The translations under genes and the position numbers were made by a program. The notes under the pieces are model-generated. The model did no database searches. It was not told the origin of the DNA and was given only the letters and a program-made list of their open reading frames with translations. Of a stretch of 64,000 nt of DNA, positions 39,687-47,227 are shown piece after piece. This DNA is from Candidatus Pseudothioglobus singularis PS1 (lineage in GTDB: Bacteria > Pseudomonadota > Gammaproteobacteria > PS1 > Pseudothioglobaceae), in NCBI RefSeq assembly GCF_001281385.1, contig NZ_CP006911.1:248001-312000 (forward strand). The letters run 5' to 3'. The first letter of the stretch is position 1. Each line of letters starts with the position of its first letter.

Positions 39687-40667
39687 ATGCAAGGAAGTGC
39701 AAGAGATTTTTTAAAACCAAAACTAGTCGATTCTGTTGAATTATCTAAGAATGAATATCGTGTTGTTCTAGAACCTTTTGAGCGTGGATTTGGCCATACA
39801 TTAGGAAACTCAATAAGAAGAACTTTATTGTCCTCAATGGTTGGCTCTGCTATTACAGAAGTTGCTATTGATGGTGTTATGCATGAGTTTTCAACAATTG
39901 AAGGCGTGCAGGAAGATGTTCTAGATATCCTTCTTAACTTAAAAGAAGCATCAATCGGTCTTAATGCAAGTGAGAGCGCTACAGTAATCATTGAGAAAGA
40001 AGGTCCATGCGAGCTAACTGTTGCTGACATTGAGGCAAATGGAACTGACGTTTCAGTATTTAACCCTGAAAAAGTGATTGCAACGGTTAATGAAGGTGGA
40101 AAAATCAGAATGACTCTTGGAGTCGGTACTGGTGTTGGCTATGACGTCGCAGTTGCAAGGAATGTTGACTCTGAAACCATCGGCAGTATTCAGTTGGATG
40201 CTAGTTTTTCTCCAATCAAAAGAGTTAGTTTTACTGTTGAAGCGGCCAGGGTTGAGCAAAAAGTTAACCTTGACAGACTTAACATTGTTATCGAGACTAA
40301 TGGTTCTGTTGATGCAGAAGAAGCAGTTAAAAGAGCTGCTACTATTTTGCAAGATCAATTGTCATCATTTGTTGAGCTTGAGCCAGTTATTGAAGAAGAG
40401 CCTCAACCAACATCAGATGATTTCCCACCGATGTATTTGTCTGCAGTTGATGAGTTAGAGTTGACAGTTCGTTCTGCAAACTGCTTAAAGGCAGAGCAAA
40501 TCTATTACATTGGTGATTTAATTCAAAAATCAGAGCAAGACTTATTGAGAACACCTAACTTAGGCCGTAAGTCGCTTAATGAAATTAAAGAAGTTTTAAC
40601 TGAAAAGAACTTAGAGCTAGGTACTGAAATTGAAAACTGGCCACCAGTTGACTTAATGAGTGAATAA
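39687..40667 (+). CDS. rpoA: RNA polymerase alpha subunit
   Basis: 326 aa. The N-terminal assembly domain has [20 protein letters not shown]. The C-terminal domain holds [17 protein letters not shown], including the arginine and neighbours that contact UP elements, and [14 protein letters not shown] linker rich in Glu and Pro lies between them. It sits in its normal place between rpsD and rplQ. Confidence 0.99.
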   Translation: MQGSARDFLKPKLVDSVELSKNEYRVVLEPFERGFGHTLGNSIRRTLLSSMVGSAITEVAIDGVMHEFSTIEGVQEDVLDILLNLKEASIGLNASESATVIIEKEGPCELTVADIEANGTDVSVFNPEKVIATVNEGGKIRMTLGVGTGVGYDVAVARNVDSETIGSIQLDASFSPIKRVSFTVEAARVEQKVNLDRLNIVIETNGSVDAEEAVKRAATILQDQLSSFVELEPVIEEEPQPTSDDFPPMYLSAVDELELTVRSANCLKAEQIYYIGDLIQKSEQDLLRTPNLGRKSLNEIKEVLTEKNLELGTEIENWPPVDLMSE

Positions 40668-40676
40668 GGACAAACA

Positions 40677-41126
40677 ATGAGACACAGAAAGTCAGGAAGA
40701 CAACTAAATAGAAATTCATCGCACAGGAAAGCTATGTTTAAAAATATGGCTAATTCTTTGATATTGCATGAAACAATCAAAACAACTTTGCCAAAAGCTA
40801 AAGAGCTTAGAAGAGTAATTGAGCCTTTAATTACAAGAGCAAAGGCAGACAGTGTTGCAAACCGCCGTCACATTTTCTCAAAGCTAAGAGATGATGCAAT
40901 GGTTGCTAAGTTATTTACGCAATTGGGGCCTTTTTATAAGGACCGTCCTGGTGGTTATGTCCGCATTTTGAAGGCAGGCTTTCGTACCGGTGATAAAGCG
41001 CCAATGGCTTTAGTTCAGCTTGTTGACTTTGAAGGTGAAGAAGAAGTTGTAGTAGAAGCGCCAAAGAAAGAAGCTAAAGCAGCAGCGCCAAAGAAAGAAG
41101 CTAAAGCAGCAAAAAAAGAATCTTAA
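40677..41126 (+). CDS. rplQ: Ribosomal protein L17 with low-complexity C-terminal tail
   Basis: 149 aa, against about 127 in E. coli. The core [20 protein letters not shown] to VQLVDFEG is normal. Residues about 120-149 are an added Glu-rich then Lys/Ala-rich segment that contains a two-fold repeat (APKKEAKAA). The repeat is exact in the DNA. It is the last canonical alpha-operon gene; rpsU begins 12 bp later. Confidence 0.98.
   Translation: MRHRKSGRQLNRNSSHRKAMFKNMANSLILHETIKTTLPKAKELRRVIEPLITRAKADSVANRRHIFSKLRDDAMVAKLFTQLGPFYKDRPGGYVRILKAGFRTGDKAPMALVQLVDFEGEEEVVVEAPKKEAKAAAPKKEAKAAKKES
41058..41111 (+). repeat. Two exact 27-bp tandem repeats inside rplQ
   Basis: The 27-bp unit beginning GCGCCAAAGAAAGAAGCTAA is present twice with no mismatch (41058-41084 and 41085-41111). 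It encodes the APKKEAKAA repeats in the tail of L17. Exact identity suggests recent duplication or slippage. Confidence 0.95.
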
Positions 41127-41138
41127 AGGAATTATCTT

Positions 41139-41354
41139 ATGCCAGCAATTAAAGTAAGAGAGAACGAACCATTTGATATTGCACTTCGTCGTTTTAGACG
41201 TCTATGTGACAGAGCAGGCGTTATAACAGATGTAAGAAAGAAAGAGTTTTTCGAAAAGCCTACGTGGGTTAACAAGCGTAAAAAAGCCGCTGCAGTTAAA
41301 AGAACTCACAAGGAAATGTCAAAGAATAGAATTCATCGTAAACGCATGTACTAA
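41139..41354 (+). CDS. rpsU: Ribosomal protein S21
   Basis: 71 aa. The start [19 protein letters not shown] and the basic tail [12 protein letters not shown] match the family. S21 helps the 30S pair with Shine-Dalgarno sequences. In E. coli it leads the rpsU-dnaG-rpoD operon; here it follows rplQ closely (12 bp) and precedes yqeY. Confidence 0.98.
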   Translation: MPAIKVRENEPFDIALRRFRRLCDRAGVITDVRKKEFFEKPTWVNKRKKAAAVKRTHKEMSKNRIHRKRMY

Positions 41355-41388
41355 AACTTGTTTTTACGACTAAAGCAAGAAAAACAAT

Positions 41389-41835
41389 ATGTCTAAGCTC
41401 AAACAACTCATTACTGATGACATGAAGTTGGCTATGAAGGCCCAAGACAAACCTGCTCTCAAAGCGATTCGTATGATCCTAGGGGCTATCAAACAAAAAG
41501 AGATAGATGAACGTATTGATTTGGATGACAACCAAGTCATGTCTGTCATTCAGAAAATGGTGAAGCAGCGCAAAGATTCAATCTCTCAATTCTCAGATGC
41601 AGGCAGAACCGATCTAGTAGAAGTTGAAGAAGCAGAGTTATTAATCATTAATAATTATATGCCTACGCAGCTAAGTGATGATGAAATTGAGGCAGCAGTG
41701 GTCAAGGCAATTTCTGACACAGGAGCTGACTCTATGAAAGATATGGGAAAACTCATGGGCATTCTAAAAGGTCAGCTAGATGGAAAGGCTGATATGGGTC
41801 AAGTCTCTCAACTCATTAAGTCAAAACTCTCTTAA
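41389..41835 (+). CDS. GatB/YqeY-domain protein
   Basis: 148 aa. The YqeY fold shows as LITDDMKLAMKAQDKPALKAIRMIL, YMPTQLSDDEIEAAV and the C-terminal KGQLDGKADMGQVSQLIKSKL. It resembles the tail domain of GatB, which binds tRNA, but the role of stand-alone YqeY is not settled. It commonly follows rpsU in proteobacteria. It ends 9 bp before the convergent Lrp-family gene. Confidence 0.92.
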   Translation: MSKLKQLITDDMKLAMKAQDKPALKAIRMILGAIKQKEIDERIDLDDNQVMSVIQKMVKQRKDSISQFSDAGRTDLVEVEEAELLIINNYMPTQLSDDEIEAAVVKAISDTGADSMKDMGKLMGILKGQLDGKADMGQVSQLIKSKLS

Positions 41836-41844
41836 TTAAGCGTA

Positions 41845-42291
41845 TCAACTGGTAACGACCTCCTCCATCACAACAAAAGTAGAACTGTTTTGAACGTGGG
41901 GGAGTGCTGAAATTTTCTCACCAAGCACTTGTCTATAGCTCTCCATATTTTCAGTTCGCACCTTTAATAAATAATCAAAATTTGAGGCAATCATATGACA
42001 TTGCTCAACTTCAGGAACTTCTTTAATGGCTTTATTGAAAGCATTGAGTGCCATTGTCTTCGTATCATTAAGTTTAATTTGAACAAAGGCAATATGATTA
42101 TTATCGATTAAGGCATGGTTAATGATTGCTTGATATCCCTTAATATATCCAGCAGTCTCTAACTTTTGAACACGTTTCAAGCAGGGCGTTTTGGATAGTC
42201 CAATTTGATCAGATAGATCAGTAATAGTCATTCGTCCATCGCTCTGTAAAAGCTCAAGTATTCTATGATCAAAATTATCTAAAGTAGTCAT
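41845..42291 (-). CDS. Lrp/AsnC-family regulator, probable control of putA
   Basis: 148 aa. The N-terminal winged helix has RILELLQSDGRMTITDLSDQ and IGLSKTPCLKRVQKLETAGY; the C-terminal RAM ligand-binding domain includes the EVPEVEQCHMIASNFDYLL strand. It is divergent from putA across 147 bp. In other proteobacteria, Lrp-type PutR regulators divergent from putA activate it when proline is present. The same role is likely here because this PutA lacks its own DNA-binding domain. Confidence 0.92.
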   Translation of the reverse strand: MTTLDNFDHRILELLQSDGRMTITDLSDQIGLSKTPCLKRVQKLETAGYIKGYQAIINHALIDNNHIAFVQIKLNDTKTMALNAFNKAIKEVPEVEQCHMIASNFDYLLKVRTENMESYRQVLGEKISALPHVQNSSTFVVMEEVVTS

Positions 42292-42438
42292 AAGTCCTAT
42301 TATTTATAATATATTAGTTAATATATAAATTATATTACATAAATTATATAATAAATAACTTTAAATAATTTATTTTATAGTCATTATAACTATTACTTTT
42401 AAATTAAAATTTTAAAATATTAAGAAATTTTTTGGGCA
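42292..42438. promoter_or_regulatory. Very AT-rich divergent control region of lrp and putA
   Basis: This 147-bp spacer is extremely poor in G and C: positions 42301-42420 contain only seven G or C in 120 bases. It is dense in TAATATATTA-type and ATTATA elements, the sort of sequence that Lrp-family proteins bind and bend. Several -10-like boxes exist, so individual promoters cannot be assigned. The purine-poor leader leaves putA without a clear Shine-Dalgarno sequence. Confidence 0.6.
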
Positions 42439-45400
42439 ATGAAATCTCTTGCAGACTTCAAATTTGAAGTAGACAGCTCTAATATAAGGAGCAAACTCCG
42501 CAAAGCAAGAGTTATGAGTGAAGAGGATTCATTAGATCATCTCCATTTGTTTGATTACACCAATACAGATCAACGGATTGAATTCCAAAAAAATACATCC
42601 CACTTAATTCAGCAACTGCGCTCCTCAAGCCAGCCTGACCTCTTGTCATTATTTGTATCTGAGTATAATTTGACAAGTGACGAAGGCCTCTCTTTAATGA
42701 CTCTTGTTGAAGCTTTTTTAAGAGTTCCCGATAATAAGACAAGAGATAAATTATTTATTGATAAAGTTGCAATGAAGGGTTGGTCTCAGCATATTGGAAC
42801 TAGTAAATCTTCTATGGTTAATATTGCAACCCTGGCATTAAATATTGCTGACAAAATGATTGCACATGGAAGCAATAAAGAAATAAAAAACAGAATCAGA
42901 AAAGCTTTGGAGATTCTCTCAAGGCCTGGTATTAGATTCAGTGCAAATAATGTCATGCAGTTTTTTGCTAAGCAATTTGTATTTGCAGAGTCTATTCATA
43001 GTGCTGTTAAAAGTCGTAATGTAAAAAATACTTTGTATTCATTTGATATGCTTGGTGAAGCTGCTTGGACAATGAAGGATGCTGATAAGTACTTTCAAGC
43101 CTACAGAAATGCATTGATTGAAATTGGGAAGCGCAACACATCAAAAACGGTGACTGATGCAAATGGTATTTCAGTCAAACTCTCTGCACTCCACCCAAAG
43201 TATGACTTTATGCACCAACAGCGAGTCATATCAGAATTACTACCCAAGGTCCTTGAGTTGGTTGAAATTGCTAAACATTACAATATAGGAATCAATATTG
43301 ATGCAGAAGAGGCTGATCGTCTAGATATTTCATTAGATGTGATTGAGAGCATCATGAAAATAATTGCAAATTCCTCTTGGGAAGGGTTTGGAGTTGTTGT
43401 TCAGTCATACCAAAAAAGGGCTTCATTCGTAATTGATTGGCTTAATGATAATTGTGATAAGCATAACTTAAAAATAATGGTAAGGCTTGTGAAAGGGGCA
43501 TACTGGGATAGTGAAATTAAGAAGTCTCAAATTCTGGGCGAGGTTGACTTTCCTGTATTCACTAAAAAAACAAATACTGATTATTCTTTCTTGGTCTGCT
43601 CTCAAAAACTACTAGAAATGAGAGCGAATATTTTCCCTCAATTTGCCAGTCATAATGCACACTCACTGGTCAGTGTATGCGAAATGGCAGGTAATAATGA
43701 AGGCTTTGAGGTTCAGAGGCTTCATGGAATGGGTGAGTCTTTGCATCATTCCATTTCAAATAAATATGGAGTTCCTTCAAGAGTATATGCTCCTATAGGG
43801 AGTCATAAAGAGTTGCTGGCTTATTTAATGAGACGCTTGCTGGAAAATGGAGCTAATAGTTCGTTCATTAATCACTTGTTTGATGAGAGTATTAGTCCTG
43901 AGAGTTTAGCCAGTGATGTCTTTACAATTGTAGAAGAGGATTCCGAGAAATCTCATTCCAAGATTCAACTCCCAAAGGACATCTTTAAAAATAATCGTCA
44001 AAATTCACGTAGCGTTATTCTAACTGAACAGGATGAGGTTAATCAGCTGTACCAAAATCAAAGCCCTTGGCTTGGCAAACAATGGAAAGCCAAATCAATC
44101 ATTGCTGGAATGAAGATTAATGATGGTTTGAATCAAGAGGTAACTAATCCAGCTGATAAGGACGACGTTGTTGGACATGTTCTTTTTGCGAATGAGGGCC
44201 AACTAACTCAATCACTCGAATCTGCAAGAAATGCATTCGAGTCAAATATGATCGAGCATGAAATGATCCTTCAGGGCTTAGAGAGAGCGGCTAACCTCTA
44301 TGAGGAAAATCAATACGAATTAATGACCCTTGCAATGCGAGAAGCTGGAAAAACTTATCAAGATGCAACAGATGAAGTGAGAGAAGCAGTTGATTTTTTA
44401 CGTTACTATGCAAATTTATCAAGAATAGTGATGCCTAGCCAAAGACAAGCCAGGGGAGTTTTTGTTTGCATTAGCCCATGGAATTTTCCATTAGCAATTT
44501 TTACTGGACAAATAGCTGCAGCACTCTCTGCAGGAAACTCTGTCATTGCTAAGCCAGCAGAGAGTACTTCCCTTATTGCCTATAGGGCAAGTGAGTTATT
44601 GATTGAGGCTGGCATTCCGATTGGACGATTTCAGCTATGTTTAGGTAAAGGTTCTCAGACTGGCGCTTATCTATCAAGCAGCAATTTAATTGATGGAGTT
44701 GCTTTCACAGGCTCAACCGAAGTAGCGAAAGAAATCAAAATTAGCTTAATTGATAATGGAAACTCAGAGGCAAGAGTCATTGCTGAAACGGGAGGTTTGA
44801 ATGCCATGGTCGTTGACTCTACTGCATTATGTGAACAGGTCACAAGAGACGTTATTGATGGTGCATTCAAGAGCGCTGGTCAGCGCTGCTCAGCGCTGAG
44901 AATTCTACTGCTTCAAGATGACTGCTATGAAAATACTATCAATATGATCGTAGGAGCGATGAAGGAGCTTAGTATTGGAAACCCTAAAAACCTTGATGTA
45001 GACTGCGGACCAATCATCAATTCAGCTGCTCAAATTAAACTCAAAAAATACATCACAAAAGCAAGACAAAACAATCAGGTTATTGAAGAGCTTGTTTTTG
45101 AACCTCAAAACGGCCATTTTGTTGCACCTACCTTGATTCACCTTAATTCAATTGAGGATATTCATGAAGAGCTCTTTGGTCCAATTCTGCACGTGATTTC
45201 TTATAAGAATGATGACTTAGAAACAATCATTGACCAACTCAATGCTAAAGGATATGGGCTAACTTTTGGCATTCACTCAAGAATAGATAAGAAGGTCAAA
45301 GAGATTTCATCCAGAGTAAATGTAGGTAATGTCTACATCAATCGAAATCAAATTGGAGCTGTAGTTGGCTCTCAACCCTTTGGAGGCGAAGGTTTATCTG

Positions 45401-46071
45401 GGACCGGTCCAAAAGCAGGAGGGCCAAACTCTTTGCATGGTTATAGCAGTAACATGTTGCGTAGTGAACAATCTAAACATAAAATGACTTTTACTCGAGA
45501 ACACTTTGAGATTCAGAATCTTATCAATCCGACTCTTCAGTTAAGTAAAGATATTCTTTCACTATTAAGAGCTAAGTTCCCAAGTCTAACAGCTGAATTC
45601 CTTGAATTTTTAGATCAAGTGGTTTCTAGATATAGCCATGACATTAAACTACCAGGACCTACAGGAGAATCAAACCAACTCATCTATAAACCAAAAGGAA
45701 CCGTTTTATGTATAGGCCCTAAACACAAGGACACATTAATGCAGACACTTTTATCACTTTTCCTAGGCAACTGTGTCATAAGCCAAATTAGTAAGCAGGA
45801 ATATGAGTCCTTAGTCGAAATAGGCTTCAAAACAGAAAATATATCCCAACTGAATGATTCTCCCAGCTTAAGTCTAATAGAAAGTAATGCTTATAACGCG
45901 GTGCTTTACTTTGGTGATGACAATTCAGTTAATAAGCTGATTGTTACTTCTCGAAATGAACTCATTCCAGTGGTAAGTTCGATCTATGAGGCATGGGAGT
46001 TAATCAAGGAGAAGGTTATTACAATAGACACTACTGCTTCTGGCGGTAATGCAAATCTGCTAGCACTTTAA
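42439..46071 (+). CDS. putA: Bifunctional proline dehydrogenase / delta-1-pyrroline-5-carboxylate dehydrogenase
   Basis: 1210 aa. Proline is oxidised to glutamate in two steps by one protein. The FAD-dependent proline dehydrogenase barrel covers about residues 180-490 (NIDAEEADRLDISLDVI, MVRLVKGAYWDSEIK). The aldehyde dehydrogenase spans about 560-1010, with CISPWNFPLAIFTGQIAAAL and catalytic Cys817 in SAGQRCSALRI. A C-terminal domain ends TIDTTASGGNANLLAL as in long PutAs. There is no N-terminal ribbon-helix-helix domain, so this is the type B form without DNA binding. Electrons from proline enter the quinone pool. Its 3' end overlaps the convergent AraC gene by 41 bp. Confidence 0.97.
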   Translation: MKSLADFKFEVDSSNIRSKLRKARVMSEEDSLDHLHLFDYTNTDQRIEFQKNTSHLIQQLRSSSQPDLLSLFVSEYNLTSDEGLSLMTLVEAFLRVPDNKTRDKLFIDKVAMKGWSQHIGTSKSSMVNIATLALNIADKMIAHGSNKEIKNRIRKALEILSRPGIRFSANNVMQFFAKQFVFAESIHSAVKSRNVKNTLYSFDMLGEAAWTMKDADKYFQAYRNALIEIGKRNTSKTVTDANGISVKLSALHPKYDFMHQQRVISELLPKVLELVEIAKHYNIGINIDAEEADRLDISLDVIESIMKIIANSSWEGFGVVVQSYQKRASFVIDWLNDNCDKHNLKIMVRLVKGAYWDSEIKKSQILGEVDFPVFTKKTNTDYSFLVCSQKLLEMRANIFPQFASHNAHSLVSVCEMAGNNEGFEVQRLHGMGESLHHSISNKYGVPSRVYAPIGSHKELLAYLMRRLLENGANSSFINHLFDESISPESLASDVFTIVEEDSEKSHSKIQLPKDIFKNNRQNSRSVILTEQDEVNQLYQNQSPWLGKQWKAKSIIAGMKINDGLNQEVTNPADKDDVVGHVLFANEGQLTQSLESARNAFESNMIEHEMILQGLERAANLYEENQYELMTLAMREAGKTYQDATDEVREAVDFLRYYANLSRIVMPSQRQARGVFVCISPWNFPLAIFTGQIAAALSAGNSVIAKPAESTSLIAYRASELLIEAGIPIGRFQLCLGKGSQTGAYLSSSNLIDGVAFTGSTEVAKEIKISLIDNGNSEARVIAETGGLNAMVVDSTALCEQVTRDVIDGAFKSAGQRCSALRILLLQDDCYENTINMIVGAMKELSIGNPKNLDVDCGPIINSAAQIKLKKYITKARQNNQVIEELVFEPQNGHFVAPTLIHLNSIEDIHEELFGPILHVISYKNDDLETIIDQLNAKGYGLTFGIHSRIDKKVKEISSRVNVGNVYINRNQIGAVVGSQPFGGEGLSGTGPKAGGPNSLHGYSSNMLRSEQSKHKMTFTREHFEIQNLINPTLQLSKDILSLLRAKFPSLTAEFLEFLDQVVSRYSHDIKLPGPTGESNQLIYKPKGTVLCIGPKHKDTLMQTLLSLFLGNCVISQISKQEYESLVEIGFKTENISQLNDSPSLSLIESNAYNAVLYFGDDNSVNKLIVTSRNELIPVVSSIYEAWELIKEKVITIDTTASGGNANLLAL

Positions 46072-47062
46072 CCTTAAATAACAACTTATAAGCAGATGGA
46101 GTTAAATCCGTTTGACCGATAAACCATCTGACAAAGGATGAAGGATCAGCATATCCTAGCTGATATGAAATCACTTTTACAGAGAGCCCTTCATTTAATA
46201 GATTTTTTGATTTACTAAGCTTAAAGTTATTAAGCACCTTACGAAAAGTTGTATTTTCCTTTAGTAATTGATTGCGAAGAGAATTTTTACTTAATCCAAG
46301 ATGGATTGATACATCCTGAATATTTATTAAGTTGAAATGATTTTCATAATTATTCATGAGCCTCTCAACCTTCTCAGTTAGACTAATCTTTGAAGTCATG
46401 TTATTTGCTTTTGCCTCCAGAATAGTACTCAGATAATTAACCAGATTAGGATTTGAGAGGCTATTTTTTTTAAGATAATTTTTTTTACTAATTAGAAGTG
46501 ATGTTTCTTCACAGGATGTAAAAACCGGACAGTTAAATACAGATTTTTCTTTAATATCGTCTATCTGAGTGACTGTTTTAGTATTAATTTGTTTGATCTG
46601 AAATCGTTTTGACCTTATAAATGATGCAAGAATAGATAGTCCAAGGTTTTCATAAATTGACGGATTTTTTATTTTTGGGTCAACAACAGATTGAATTTTA
46701 ATGTGGTTTTTCTCTTCAATGATTAGAAAGTTTAGACCCTCTAATTCTGTATTAATGAAGGATTGCAAAAGCTTTAAACCTTGTTGGAGATTTTTTGAGT
46801 ACACAAATACTAACCCAAATGCTTCTCCATAGTTAGGCCTTACTTGCGCCATCCGTCCAAAATTAATTGACACTAGCTCATCTTTAAAAACGGTCTGGGC
46901 ATCAATGACAAAGTTTAGGAGTATTTCGACAGGTATTGAGACATTTTGATTGGTTAATAAACTCTTTGCTATTCCAACCCTTTGAAATATTGTCTCCACC
47001 TCATAAGGGTGAATTTGATGAAGTCTTTGGATACACCTCCAGACTCCGCTGAAAGTATTCAT
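46031..47062 (-). CDS. AraC-family regulator with arabinose-binding-like N-domain
   Basis: 343 aa. The C-terminal AraC helix-turn-helix pair is in residues about 245-330: VSIHLGLSKNSLRNQLLKEN, then VISYQLGYADPSSFVRWF. The N-terminal 190 residues resemble the OruR/ArgR-type ligand domain (about GFGLVFVYSKNLQQGLKLL). It is divergent from the fad operon and convergent with putA, so a link to fatty-acid oxidation is likely; proline control is less likely because the Lrp protein serves that. It is unusual that its last 41 bp lie antisense to the 3' end of putA. Confidence 0.9.
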   Translation of the reverse strand: MNTFSGVWRCIQRLHQIHPYEVETIFQRVGIAKSLLTNQNVSIPVEILLNFVIDAQTVFKDELVSINFGRMAQVRPNYGEAFGLVFVYSKNLQQGLKLLQSFINTELEGLNFLIIEEKNHIKIQSVVDPKIKNPSIYENLGLSILASFIRSKRFQIKQINTKTVTQIDDIKEKSVFNCPVFTSCEETSLLISKKNYLKKNSLSNPNLVNYLSTILEAKANNMTSKISLTEKVERLMNNYENHFNLINIQDVSIHLGLSKNSLRNQLLKENTTFRKVLNNFKLSKSKNLLNEGLSVKVISYQLGYADPSSFVRWFIGQTDLTPSAYKLLFKVKVLADLHYRQKQ

Positions 47063-47227
47063 TATTGTAGATAATACATAAAGTTACAGTAATACGCATC
47101 AATTATAATAAAGTGTTAATATTATATAATAATATGATAACTATAATTTGATATTTATATCTATACTAATAAACTCACTAAATGCTTAGTAGCGTTGTTA
47201 GTTAATCCATGCTGACCAGGAATTTTT
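47063..47227. promoter_or_regulatory. Divergent control region of the AraC regulator and fad operon
   Basis: This 165-bp AT-rich spacer holds a perfect 17-bp palindrome, ATATTAT-ATA-ATAATAT, at 47119-47135, near the middle. It is a candidate operator for the AraC-type protein, though such AT-rich palindromes can arise by chance. AGGA at 47218-47221 provides the fadE ribosome binding site. Confidence 0.5.

Noticed and set aside
41355-41388. TTGTTTTT/AAAAACAA repeat after rpsU as a terminator
   Set aside because: It is AT-only with a long loop and no GC stem, so it is not a credible terminator.
24000-41800. Several antisense or overlapping frames over ribosomal genes
   Set aside because: They lie entirely within conserved genes in other frames and show no family features or ribosome binding sites.
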